In this document: positions 47,640-59,828 of the stretch, in pieces
Layout of the letters: each line of letters opens with the position of its first letter
How positions within the stretch are numbered: position 1 is the stretch's first letter
Assembly: GCF_000004075.3 (NCBI RefSeq)
Contig: NC_026655.2
Coordinates: 19,267,489-19,331,488 of the forward strand
Direction: 5' to 3'
Origin: Cucumis sativus
Lineage: Eukaryota; Streptophyta; Magnoliopsida; Cucurbitales; Cucurbitaceae
Length of the DNA: 64,000 nt
Made by a program: the position numbers and the translations under genes
The notes under the pieces: model-generated
Databases searched by the model: none
The model's input: the letters and a program-made list of their open reading frames with translations, nothing else
What the model was told of the DNA's origin: nothing

Positions 47640-49310
47640 CAACAGTTGGTAATGTAACTGAATGTTAAGAAATTCTATAGATATATCTAATCTTTCACTT
47701 AGAATTGTGCTATAATATATTGACCAATATTACTTATATATATTAGGGATTTAAGGTGTCACATAGACACTTTTTAACTTGTTTTTAGAGTTATATCGAT
47801 AATTTTACACTTTTAAAGAACTTTTTTAGGTTGACATTAATATTACATGCGAATATCCTTCAACTACGATAGTCAATCATACATATATTTCATATTTATT
47901 GTATGCTTGAGTTATAGTATATTGTGGCTATTCGGCAGCTACGGTAGCCAAACATGCATATTTTGTAGTTGGTTTTTAGTTTGAAAGTTACACATGAGTA
48001 GTTTTTACTTGTTTTGAGAGTAAGAGTGCTACGTAGACCATTTTTCAAGATTTTAGGGTTGGTTTTGAGTTAGGAATGTACAATTGGACATTTGTAAGTT
48101 GTTTTGAAATTTAAGACATTTAAAAGTTGATTTTGGCATTGGTTTTTAATTTCACTGTCACACTTCAACAATTTTCACTTAATTTGAAGGTTAACGTGCT
48201 TTAGTTAGACACTTTTTAACTTGTTTTGACATTTAAAAGGCTACACAAACCCTTCTTTTTTGGATATTTTGTGTTTGGTTATGGGATTGGAAAGCATACT
48301 TAGGCACTTTGAAAAGATTCTTTAGACATAAGACACTTTTAAGTTGATTTTTAGTTTGAAAGTTACACTTGGCATTTTGAAAGGATTTTTTAGACTTAAG
48401 ACAGTTGCAAGTTTTAAGTTTGAAAGTCACACTTAGTCATTATTAACTTGCGTTCATAGTTAAAGTGTCAACATTGATCATGCATATAGTGGTTTTATGT
48501 TTAAGACACTTAATAGTTGAGTTTTTGTTGGTTTTTAGTTTGAAAGTTAGTAGTTTTAACTTGTTTTAAGAGTTAAAGTTTCACTTAGACCATTTTTTGA
48601 GATTGGGGTTGATTTTAAGTCAAGGAAAGCTTAACTTTAAAAACAAGTTAAAAAGTGTAAGTGACACGTAACTCAAATGTGAAATTGAAACTAAAAACAA
48701 TAAAAAAAACTTAAACACTTTTTAACTTTTTTTTTTTAGTTAAAGTGCCACTTAAACACATTTTAACATTTTAGGTCAGTTTGACATTTTAGCTAATATG
48801 TTGTCAAAATTTGCTACATGGTTAACCTTTTGTCCATTCTATTTGAAGATGAATAGGGATTGGATTAAACCAATGAGCTTGCAAAATGGGAACAAAGGTG
48901 GACTGACATTAAAAAAGATGGATCTAGGAGAGGAAAAGGAAGAGGAAGAGGATGCACCTTCAAACACTTAAGAGGTATTTTTTTAAACTAAAATTTAAGA
49001 AATTGTATTGTTAAAGCATGTTTCAATATTATGTGTGGCTATCTTGCAGTTACGGAAGTCCATCATGCATTTGGATGGTTTGTAGACGTATCATGTAGAC
49101 ACTTAGGCCAATTGTATCTTGTCCGAACTTTTACTTCTTTTAGGACTTTAAGCTTGTCATTTTTAGGTCTTTGAATGCTTTGAAAGATACATTACATTTT
49201 AAAGTATATCACATTCTTTTAGCTTTTTGGATGATTTGTAAAAGTAAGATACTTTTTAGATTTATTGTGTAGTTGATTTTGCGTTTTTGCGGTCAAACTT
49301 ATGTTGAGAT
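47640..49310 (+). repeat. Degenerate repeats of a TTTTTAACTTG / GTTTGAAAGTTACACTT motif
   Basis: Phrases such as AGACACTTTTTAACTTGTTTT, AAGTTGATTTTTAGTTTGAA and AAGTTACACTT return irregularly at roughly 50-80-base spacing across about 1.6 kb, with heavy divergence. This looks like an old expanded array inside the CACTA mosaic, not coding DNA. Confidence 0.6.
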
Positions 49311-49314
49311 TTAT

Positions 49315-50172
49315 GTCCTAAAACTCGTAAATTGTAAATATAATTCATTGACCGTTATTAATAAAATGTTATTTTTTTTTAATTTCAATAAATGCTATTG
49401 ATTATATTATTAGTTTTATCTTAATAACCCAAATCCAATAAATTAACATCCTAAGTTGTTTGATGAGTTTTGAACAATATGTAAAGACATACATGGATCA
49501 ATGTTTGAGATCAACTTAAAGACTTTATAGTATAGGGATAAGGCTCCACCTTATCCTGGTAACCCTATGGATACGGCTCACTTTGTATTTGATACAAACG
49601 CAATGATCCAACAAGTGAGATTTATTTATATTGGTTGTAATTTGAAATGTTCAAAATTACTTTGGAAATTAGTTTAATGTAATGTGATATATTATAATAT
49701 AGAGTTTATCAAACTTTATTATATCAATTTAATTTTGGATATGATTCAAAATTAATTTATGCGAGATAAAATATTTGAATGAGTTCAAATATTAATTTAA
49801 TGTGAATTTTATTCATATTAAAATTATTGATTATGAGAGAAACTTATATTTGATTTAATTAAATTAATATAATGATAATATTGGAGAGAGGTTCATTAAA
49901 TAAGAATTAAATGAAATTTTAATTAAATATGGTTTAATTAATTATTAACTAGTTGATTCATGGTTAATTAATGAGTAGATTTCAAATTTCTATTAACTTA
50001 ATATTTTTAAATTAATAGAATCTCATTATTCTCTCATCCTCCTTTTTCTACACCAAGAAGGAATGAGAGATAAATTCAATCAATAAAAATTTTTAATTAA
50101 TAATTTTGTTTTTCATGCAAAAATGTTTCTATACAAAATTTCCAAACCTTTTCTCATCTCAATTGGTTTCCA
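49315..50172 (+). repeat. Candidate solo LTR or LTR fragment (Ty1/copia-like)
   Basis: The block begins TGTTGAGATTTATGTCC and ends near GGTTTCCACA, with an AT-rich body and a C/T-rich patch around 50030-50060, as in plant copia LTRs. It interrupts the CACTA mosaic. No matching 5-bp duplication was seen at these edges, so the limits are uncertain. Confidence 0.35.
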
Positions 50173-50699
50173 CAAACCAATAACAACAAGAAATAATGCT
50201 TTCTCCGTCACAGGAACACGTTGTCGAAAATCTTCACCACGTCGCAAAAGGTTACCGCGACGTTGATGGTGACGTCAAAAGGAATGTCATGGAAAGCTCG
50301 TTGGGGATACTTTCGGTGACTCAGCTATAGCCAATGACGGAGAAAATTTTCCCGACATACGTGTCAGTACGTCGCAAAAGGATTCTGCAGTGTGACGTCG
50401 CAAAAATCTTCTGCGATGTCTGTGTCGGGGAAGGCTTTAATTTTTTTTACTTATTTTAACTAAGCCCCGACGTAGTAAAATGATTAAAATGAAAATATTT
50501 TCATTCATTACAAAATGATACATGAAATACATGTTCAATACAAACAAACAATTACATAATTCAAAACATTACATTAAAAAAAACTCAAAAATGCTCTAGT
50601 GCACCATAGTTATGGACGCGAAACCTACAAATGACATAAAGTATAGTTAGAATATCACATATGAAAAATTAAACAAATTAAATATTGAAAAGTGTGTAC

Positions 50700-50910
50700 C
50701 CCAAGTGATCACAGGCCTCTCTATGTCCGACTAATCTCTTCGAGCATCTTCTTCATGTCCTGCATTTGTCGTGCATGGTCTGCCATTTGTCGATCTCGCT
50801 CCTCCTCCCTCAGGCGTTGTTCTTCAATCTTTCAATTAGCGTTTTCAAGGCTCGTCTTTAGTTCGCTAACCTCTGCTATATGTGCTGGTAGTCATACATA
50901 TTGGTGGAAG
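50700..50910 (-). pseudogene. Coiled-coil tail relic of an En/Spm-associated protein
   Basis: The minus strand encodes a Glu/Arg/Met-rich helix (EEERDRQMADHARQMQDMKK, then MLEEISRT) ending at a stop. Such tails occur at the C-terminus of plant Ptta/En/Spm-type transposon proteins. The upstream part is lost by a stop near 50835. The CGACGT/GACGTCGC-rich text at 50220-50470 beside it also looks like CACTA subterminal repeats. Confidence 0.5.
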
Positions 50911-52124
50911 AGAAGATGAAGTGACATTTATCCCATAGGATAGGAAGGTCTCTAATGGGTGGTGACCTAATTTGAAAATTTATTTTATAGATTGAGAGAC
51001 ATCAAACGAGTAAGTTTTTTTTTTTAATCTATAATTAGAAAGCATGCTTAGCCTTTAAATCAAATATGTTTTTATATTATTTGGCCAATGTATAGTTATT
51101 TTCAGATTCCCAAATTAAAGGAATGGTTTGTAAAATCTTCTGCTGCCATGGCTTTTATCCCTTCAACTTAGGTATTTGAAACTTGTTTTATAGGTTGACT
51201 TTGAGAGTTAAGACACATTTTCAGGTAAACTTTAGTTTCAAAGTCGCACTTGAGACTTGTTCATTTTAATGTACCTTTTTCAGGTTTATGTAGTTTGAAG
51301 GAGCGATGAATGACTTTTTTTCTAAGACTTTCTAACTGAGTTAACAATTTTTCGTGTATTTAATTTTTTTTGGTCATTTTGGTATGTCAATATGAAATTT
51401 AATATAACTCATGAACCTTCATACACTAGAAAACTATTGTTTGTCATATTTTGACGAAGTATTTAATTATGATTTGTCATATTTTGACAAAATATTAATG
51501 GGTGGAAATATTTTCATTTTAGATTTTTGGTTGTAGTGTTCAATATATTTTGTTATAGGCAGAAAATTTATTCTATATTTGAAATTTAATTTAGAAGCAT
51601 ACAATATTAATAATAAACGTGAAAAAAAATTAAATCGTTTTTGCCATGTTCTTTTGTGGCTAGAAATATGTTGGCAATTAGTATTTATCGACAAATTTAG
51701 TGTGAGGAGAAATTTTGTTTTTGCAAACAAAAATCTTTTTGTTAGCAAAAACAGTTTCTGTCCAAGAAACAAACGTGCCCAGAAAGTTTATGTTTGCCGA
51801 AGTGATAATGATTGTGGGTAAAATTACATTTCTTCCGATATTTTTTTCGTGGCTAGAAAATATATTTTTGTCAACTTGATGATATGATCATGGGCAAAAA
51901 TACATTTTTACTGACGTTTTTTTCATGGCTAGAAATATCTTTTCAGCCCACGATTTTAATTTGCGTGGACATTTCTGTTGACACAACATAAAAAATGTGG
52001 GCAAAGGAAAAGATGACGGTGTTTCGATCACGTAACGTGCCCACGCAAAAAAAAAAAAAAAAAACATCGACATAAGCTCTGCCCACATTTTTATACATCG
52101 ACTAAGACGAAAATTCTTGTAGTG

Positions 52125-54540
52125 CGTCTGGTGCACCCGTTCTCATGTGCCTCCTTGGCCACATATGCCTTGCGCATAGGCCATGCGTCCAACGCCATCA
52201 TCCACACATAATAACCTCTCTGTTCTCAAAATGCCACGTCCATCTCGCCTACTCTTACCTTGTCATTCGGCTAGCCACCAACTTTCCTAGAAACTTAACT
52301 TTCGTCTATAAACATAAGCCGACTTTGAAAACTCATAACTAAAAATTCACAATTCTTTTGAGGAAACTTCCTTTAACAAAGTGCTTAAAAACGTCTTAAA
52401 TTTCTTACTTTAAAGTTTCAGATTCAGATTCAAAAGGATGAACTCTACAACCCTCTAAAAGTCCACCTTGCTCAGGTTCACCTAAAAACTGACATTCATC
52501 TCTTTCTTCAACTCAACACAATTCTCCCTTACTCAAAATCGTCTGGCAGTCTCAATATAAAAACTAGACTTAGTTTGTGATCTTTTGAAAGTAATTTCAA
52601 CCAAAACGCACGAGTGAATATTGGGAGAAATGCTCAACTGAAGTGACCTATTTATACTAAATCTTGCATGAATTAATCTTTATTGACACCTCCTACTAGC
52701 CGAAATCTAACTTCAACATGCAAGGACACATGTAAAGTGCTTCACTGACTCCACCTTTTCATCATCTCGCCTAACCAAAATACCTAATGTCCCAAAGACA
52801 AGTCTAAATGCCTATGTACGACAACCTTAGAGGGGGGTGAATAGGGTTTAAATAAATTTTTTAACAAATAAAAAGTAAATTCAACTAATTATATTTTTTT
52901 AAAAATTAAATAAAGAACTTTGTAAACTTTGTTAAATAACAAGATTGATAAAATGATATGAATGGAAGTATGCAATCAAACTCAACCAATAAGAATATGT
53001 AACTAAAATTAAATTAAAAAATAATTGGAAAAGAGTTAGAGAAGAAGACACTGTAATTTTATAGTGGTTCGGTTAAACTCAACATGCATCCACTTTTCCA
53101 AGCACCTCTTGAGATTTTGATTGAAAATCTTCTTTTGACTCTTTCCATGGATTTGAGCCGAATCGATTCTTGCTCCTTTTTCGGGTTCAAGAGCAAACCC
53201 GATCCTTTCCACAGGTTAGGATCCAACCGTTACAATATGTTGAAGTTTTTAAATCACGTAAAAGAAAACTCTCTAAAAGAGTGAGTATACAATTTGAAGC
53301 TCACAAATTTAATCCTCACAATACAATAAGAATCTCTCAAGAATAAGATGAAAAGAATAAAATTTGGAAGCTTTAGAGAGAATAACAATGTTGGCTTTTT
53401 GCACTTTTTGAGGATTGTAAAGTTTTAATAATCTTGTCACTTTAAAATTTGGAAAATGTGAAGCATAGAAAAATAGAGGAAAGATAAATTCAAAATCATT
53501 TTGGGTCAATAGATGCAAATACAAGAAAAATGAATGGTTGAGATTTAAACTCAATTAGCCGTTAAACACAATACAAATAATAATATAATAATATGTTTTT
53601 TCAAAATACTTTGTTTAAAAAAAAACCAATAAAGTAACTTCACCATCTTTTAAAAAAACTAGTCGTTAGACACAAGAAAAAATAATAATATTAAAGTCAT
53701 TTCTTTTTAAATTCATTTTCTTTATAAAAGCGAATAAAACATAACCAAAAGCCACATTTGTTACTCCTTCATTGCTCCAAGTGACTTTCTCTAATTGGTT
53801 CAAATTGAATGTTTGGTCGTCATGTCAGGATATTTTTTCGTTAAGCTTCTTTTAGCAATATTTTCTTCGTTTGAACTTCGATTTGGGTGATTCAAGAGAC
53901 GTTAGAATCATTTTTCCAAACTCTACGATATGGACTATTCAAATTAATAAAATTGTCAATAAAAAAAATCAAATTTGTTATCATCAAAACATAAATTAAT
54001 TAAATAATTAAAATAAATTAATTTGAGATTAAGGGCCCAAAAGCCAACACTAGTTCATCGCATTGCTAATCTTCAAGCTCTTCTCGCTTGACAAGTTGAT
54101 CGCCCAATTCCAAATCGCCAAGCCTCTAAACGCCCACAAAACCTCTGAGTGACAACCTTCCTCGTCTAGTGCATAACCAACACGCCAAATAACCTCTATA
54201 AATGCCTACTATACAAGCCTTGGCTACCTAACCTTAAACACATACTAACCTTCTAGAGGTTATTCCTTCTCCTTAGCCGTTAACACACCTTCAAAATAAC
54301 CGCTAAACAGCTTGATATGTCCTAAATGCCTAATGTTTGTTGTTTTGAGGTTATTTCTCTTCCTTTTGCTACCTACACAACACCAACATAACCTCTAAAC
54401 TCCTTGCACTTAAGCCTCATCACTTAACCAAAAATTTCTCTTTTTTCACTATCCATGACACACTTTCTATGGCATTTTTTTACCTTAACTCCATTCAACC
54501 CTTAATCTTCCCATCACTTCAAAAAAAAGTTTTCTTCCAA
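52125..54540. other. Repeat-derived intergenic DNA
   Basis: No gene is seen. 52560-52680 on the minus strand shows a TATAAATA box followed by CACTTCAGTTGAGC, which looks like an LTR promoter of another element. 52825-53170 contains TTAGAGGGGGGTGAATAGGG and then ATAGTGGTTCGG with TGCATCCACTTTTCCAAGC. I recall such linked phrases as common dispersed plant repeats, but cannot assign a class. Confidence 0.45.
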
Positions 54541-54589
54541 GGTATAGAGTTTACATAGAGATAGATCACTATCACTAGCTATTCTAGAT

Positions 54590-55065
54590 AGATATGTAAT
54601 AGATCTAAATGATCCTTTACCAAAATCTAAACTAAGATCGTTTACCAAGATCATGTACCAAGATCATTTAGATTTTTGTACAAGATCTTGTACTAAGATC
54701 GGTTAGATTTTGTACAAGATCGTTTCGATTTGATACGAGATCATATACAAAAATGTACTAATATCTAAACTATCGATCATTTATCCAAATAGAGACAAAG
54801 ATAGACCACTATGACGCTTTATCCCAAATAGATGATTGATAGCTTCAAACAATTGTTTGCCAAAATCTAAAGGATCGTACATTAATATCTAAACGGTTTT
54901 TTATACTATATTAATTATACGCGATCGTTTAAATTAAAAGATTTTTCGTGCATGTGTGGTCGATTAATCATAGAGTATTTTTGTTATTTCACGTTGTGGG
55001 TTTGCAGGTTTTTTCCTTTGTCAAAATTGCTTTATACGTGGTAAATATTTTGTGTTTTGTTTTAT
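54590..55065 (+). repeat. AAACGATC/AAGATC-rich dispersed repeat, plus-oriented copy
   Basis: Words such as CAAGATCATTTAGATTTTTG, CAAGATCGTTTCGATTTG and CTAAACGATC-like text recur many times up to about 54930. The segment shared with 39.95-40.08 kb (opposite strand) follows, with TGTGGTCGATTAATCAT and TATTTTTGTTATTTCACG. The open frame over the latter is not a protein. Confidence 0.75.
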
Positions 55066-58000
55066 TTAATAAAACGACCCCAAAACTAAAACTTCGAATG
55101 ATATTATATTATTTATGGTATGTTATATATTCATTTATTTAGTAAAATATATTCATTCTCTTGAACTAAAATAATTCATAAATCAATAGATGTGGTACAA
55201 ATTGTAATTTGCATATCTAAAATAGAAGAGATACCTAAAAAAATGGAAAAGCACTAGTGTGGCATCAAATCAAATGAATTGAGGGTATAGATACATATAT
55301 ATCATTCTTCTTTCTTTTCTTTTCTTTGACTCTTAATTAAGTTGATGGTAAAAAATATTTACTACACATGGTTGAGTTTGATGGGATATTTTCATATTAA
55401 ATATCATTTACTGATGCCTCACCTATTTAATTTCAAATTATAAATATGCAATAGTATATTATATTGAGAATTAATGAGTTTATTTAAAAAATTTATGCTT
55501 ATTAATTTTTCAAATATATTGTCATGTTAAATTATGCATTATGACTCAGAAAAGAATTGTATAATAAACTTAAATAATCAATTAAATGTTAGAACCAAAT
55601 GTCAATTATTGTTGTATCACGAAAGTTTCACTTTGTAAGGAAGTTTTCGTGTGACGTTGATGCTAAATTGTGATTCTTGATTGTTTTTCAAGATTTAATT
55701 TACACAATGTTATAATGTTTCAATTCAGGTGTGCGTCTATTGGAGACGAAATAGAAGAAAAGATGGAAATTTGGTATGTCACATCACATATATGGAAAAC
55801 TATATAGAGCTTTTATAATATAATTTGCGACTAAGTATGTGTGATAATTTTCAAAGAAGAATTCAATCTCTGTGAATTACGGTGAGGAAGAATCTCTACC
55901 CCAATTCCCACAAAATTAAATATATCAGAGGTGAAAAACCTTCAAAGTAGAAATTAAACAGACCCTCAGTTGATGAGGAACTTTAAAGTGACATCAGTCA
56001 AGAAAGAAAGTGTAGTGTGGAACAACAAATTTTTGACCAACAAAAAATTGTCATATAATTTCTCAAATTAATAGATGACATATGTCCAAATGTTTTCATC
56101 ATAAAGTCCACCAACACAACTCTATAAATAGAGAAGTTTCTTTCATTTGTGGGAGTTCATACGATTTTGCTCTAGAGAGCCTAAAGAGTCATCTTCCAAT
56201 AGAAGGAAGACTGAATAGCTCCTGAAGACTAAATCGTTCCTGGAAGTTCAAGTTCTTTGGACATACAAATATTCTTCCAAAACTTCATTTAAAAAACTCC
56301 AAGAGGAGACTTAAAAAATATCAAACGCTTCGCTTCCACACATCAAAGCTTATGCATTCAACTTAGAGGGAATTAAATGATCAAATACTAGAAATTGAGC
56401 CACAACACATCTTAAATCAACAAAAACACAACATATAAACATAAGTTCAACTTCAGAAAACACGTTTCTCTGAAAACTTCGCACGAACAAGTAGAATATA
56501 TATTTAATATTTCATTTTTTATTACTCATTGAAGCACGAGTTAAAGACAAAAATGTTATAAATTTTAACTCGGTCCTATTTTTTTTTCAAAAGTTCTATT
56601 AACAATGTCCAATTTTGTTACTGAATAAATATCATAAAACCAAAGGAGTCTAAGCATACAATAAGATAATTACTTAACTAAAAAGTGTCAACCACATTTC
56701 GAAGAGGTTTTGAACCATATTCCATTCCCAACTACGATACCAAATACTACTCCCATTTGTGGGAGTTTCAAAACTTTTTATATACTCATCCATATCCATC
56801 CACTATTACACCCACATTCTTTCCTCATAACATAAGGCCAAAAATTCCATTGACATTCACATCTCTTCCACATATAATAAAGTGCAACATATTCCCCCAA
56901 TACATTCTTTTCCACATATATATATTTCCTCCCCATCAACATACACTACAAGAAAAAACTCAATAAATATCCTTGTATCCCACCATCACTTAACGTCTCA
57001 TAATTTGGTGGCATATAGTTTAGGTTAGGATGATTATTATGAAACAGATATGTAGATAATAACAAAAAAATGTATATAAAATAAATAATAAATTACAATG
57101 TTTAGCTATAACAAGAACATAGAATATTTTCATAATCCAAAACTAAATTAAACCACTAGGGGTAATCAGCGAGACATCATCCATAGTATTGTTCGTATTT
57201 GAAATAAAAAATTTAAAACATTTTAATAATCAACATGATTTTGATGATGATTAAGATTAAAATGGGGGATGATGAGTTGAATGAATATGTTGATGAAGTA
57301 GTTGGAAGTGCATTATTTAGAGACATGTGCCAATGAAATGATTTCTCAAGCACATGAACATTAAATTGGTAAATTTAGGGTCATGCCCTACCGTGATAGA
57401 TCCCACACACTAAAGAATTAGGCACTTGATGATCACCTTTCAATGGCATGTCTTATTAGTAATTTGACAATCACATTTCAAGTCAATATTCTTTGCTTAT
57501 CAAGTTGATATGTTTTGGTTAAAGACATAATTTTGATCTTAATTATTAGGGTTAAGAAGTCCAACAAGATACTTTAGAAAGTCACATATTTATCATCAAG
57601 GATTCCAAGTTCAAACTTAGAAGAGGTCTGTCGCTTGGACATCAAGTATGTAAGGCAGTTTGATAAACACTTATTCTATTCTTAAAATTCTTGTTTGGAT
57701 ATACATTCTTCTTTTATCCCTGTTTTAACAAACCAAATCAAGTTTTAAAAACTAAAAAAAAAGAAAAAAAATTTAAAAAGTTTGTTTTTGTTTTTGGAAT
57801 AATGTAACTTACAATTCAAGTCTTCTACTTAAAACTAATACAAATTATAGTAAGTCATCAACTTTGTTGTTAACATTTGGTGAAGCCTTGAAAATTGAAA
57901 ATACAGGTAAAGTGTTAATTTTTAAAATAGGTTATTTTGAAAAAGATCAAAGATTTTAACAGCTGCCTAAATAGCTTTTGAAACATTTGAAAGTGTATTT

Positions 58001-58109
58001 TAATTTAAACCATTTTAACAAACGAGTTGAAATGAAAATTGAGTTTTTAAACAATATACTTTTTATTAAGTCAATCCAAACGAATTTCAAATAAACTTTA
58101 AGCGTGTGT
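55066..58109. other. AT-rich intergenic; orphan CACTA end at 56944
   Basis: No supported gene. CACTACAAGAAAAAAC at 56944-56959 is a typical CACTA terminus pointing right, but I found no partner end downstream. Otherwise the DNA is AT-rich with scattered short open frames. Confidence 0.5.
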
Positions 58110-58436
58110 CTATGATTATAGGGCCAGCAAAAGGATTGTTTGAGTTGCACTTGCCTAGTACTAATAGTAGATGACAAACATTTGAGGGAAGGTAAAGATG
58201 GTAAACTCCTTCTTGCAACTAGTATCGACGGTAACAGCAAAATATATCTATTTAGGTTTGTGATCGTGAATAAGGATATATCAAGCACATATTGTGGTTG
58301 TATTTTGTCAACCGAGAAGGTTTATGATTTGGTCATCATGTTCGAGAAACATTTGAGCATTTGTAAAGCAGTAAAATTGTGTTTATCGATTATGCTTAAA
58401 TACCACCTAGGCAAGAACCTAAAGACGAAAATTTAG
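58110..58436 (+). pseudogene. MULE transposase (MURA) core fragment
   Basis: The reading frame contains LVLIVDDKHLREGKDGKLLL, then ATSIDGNSKIYLFRFVIVNK and a C-terminal FEKHLSICKAV. These match the MULE DDE core (typically VIVVDGTHLKGKYxGxLLxAtaxDGNnqIyPlAFaiVd, then SDRHxSIxkAv). The first catalytic Asp position is retained (IVDD). The second (SDR) is degraded to FEKH. It is unrelated in detail to the intact MURA at 4.5 kb, so it belongs to another, old MULE lineage. No TIRs were found. Confidence 0.8.
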
Positions 58437-59100
58437 AAGAAGGATCCTTGCTCCAATATTTCTTCTCACTGGAGGGCACTTCACGGTGCACAATTCATTG
58501 ACTATTAGGAGTAATTTTCAATGGTTACATCAAATTAAAAAGATTTTATTCTTTTATTTGTTTTGTATTTTCAAAATAAAGAGAGATTTCAAACCACAAA
58601 TTTCTCGACCACTAACGCACATTATATTAGATGAGGGTTGAGTGATGTTTGGTTGGTAAGGTTGGGAGATTGTTTAGTTAATAAGCCTTCTAACATTCTT
58701 AATTATATGATTTGGCAAGATATTGGAATAGTTATAATTGCGGGTGCCTTCTTACATATATGAAAATGATACTCCTTTCGGCCTAATTTTTAGTATTCTT
58801 TGGCCCCTGCCTAAGATTGCGCTACCTTTTTTAGCTTCGAGTTTAAGCTTCTATATTAATGTTGTAATCCACCATTGATACATCTTCAAAAATCTCATCT
58901 TTTTTTATGTTTATTATTTGAACGCGTACAGATCACGTCTCTTTGTTTTGTAGCTACAGTCTCTCTCGTGACATTTTGAGTACAACTTCCTCTTCTTGCG
59001 CGTGGGTGCAAGAGTAATCGAGATTTGAGGAGCTACGTCTGCCACAAAATAAAATAATCCTCTTTGCTTTTCAAGGATAAATGGGGATTTTAAAGAGTTA
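58437..59100. other. Upstream region of the F-box/kelch gene
   Basis: No coding sequence is seen. The MURA fragment borders it on the left. The promoter of the F-box gene presumably lies here, but I could not choose a TATA box. Confidence 0.45.
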
Positions 59101-59828
59101 CGTTACATTACAGGTCACCGCTCTTCAATTCTTCTTTCTTCTCTGCTGGAATTGCAACTCCAGAGTTCTAAATCTGATTAAAAAGTCACCATCTCTGTGA
59201 CTGTTTTCCCTTCTAAATCCCCCTTTTCTTTGTAAGTACTTTTCTGATTTCCCCCTTCTTTTTCTTCTTTCTGATTTCTGGGTTTGTTTTCTTTTCATAA
59301 GTAATCACTCATAAAGATCCTCGATTTTGGATTTTTCTCTCCCAAATTTTCGATTTTCATCCTCTTTTATCAACTGGGTATTCGTAAATCGTTTTTTTCT
59401 TGGCTGTTTGAGGGGGTAATTCCTACAATTTGGACTCTTATTCAGGTTTCTTTTACCGGGTGTTTGTTTTTTCTGCCGTTTGTTGTGATGATGTCTGCAG
59501 AGGCAGACGATAGAGGACAGTTGGTGAATCAAAAAAGTGAGTAATCATTTCCATGACTAATGGGTTTAGATGAATTTCTAGGTTGTGTTTTCTACAGTAG
59601 TAACTTAGAGGAACGCTTCTTATGAGGAGAATCAGGTGAGAAACCAAGTGGTTCTGTCTTTGAATATGAATTTTTGAGCTGATTTATTCCTCTAAGTGAA
59701 ACCAGTTAGATAACCCTACTAGAAATCAAATAGAATTTGTTGCTGTGCATAAGGGATTTAAAGAGTTAAGGGAATCAGTTGGTTGATTTGATTGTTTCGG
59801 AAGGTTTGGCGTTTAGTTAGAGATAGTT
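59101..59828 (+). promoter_or_regulatory. Probable spliced 5' leader of the F-box/kelch gene, with a uORF
   Basis: This T/C-rich leader-like sequence has good splice signals: donor GTAAGTAC at 59232, acceptor TTATTCAG at 59445 and donor GTGAGTAA at about 59536. The middle exon holds a short upstream frame starting at the double ATG 59488-59493 (MMSAEADDRGQLVNQK). If spliced with the acceptor GATAG directly before 59827, that frame would join the main protein in frame. Otherwise it is a uORF that could damp translation. This is inference from splice signals only. Confidence 0.45.

Larger units (their letters stand above)
46758..52124. mobile_element. Mosaic CACTA (En/Spm-like) element, left end truncated
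   Basis: The right end is TTCTTGTAGTG (52114-52124), the reverse of CACTACAAGAA. Inside it lie subterminal repeats of the form TGGGCAAAAATACATTT..GACGTTTTTT..GGCTAGAAAT (about 51813-51850 and 51888-51940) and their inverse at 51990-52090. The left part (46758-47000) carries matching TGTGGGCAAAAACTTATGT, but its last 35 or so terminal bases are missing at the junction with the gypsy pol. The interior is a patchwork: a pyrimidine-rich stretch, degenerate repeats, an LTR-like block and a coiled-coil relic. No transposase is intact. The name rests on the right end and the subterminal repeats. Confidence 0.7.
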
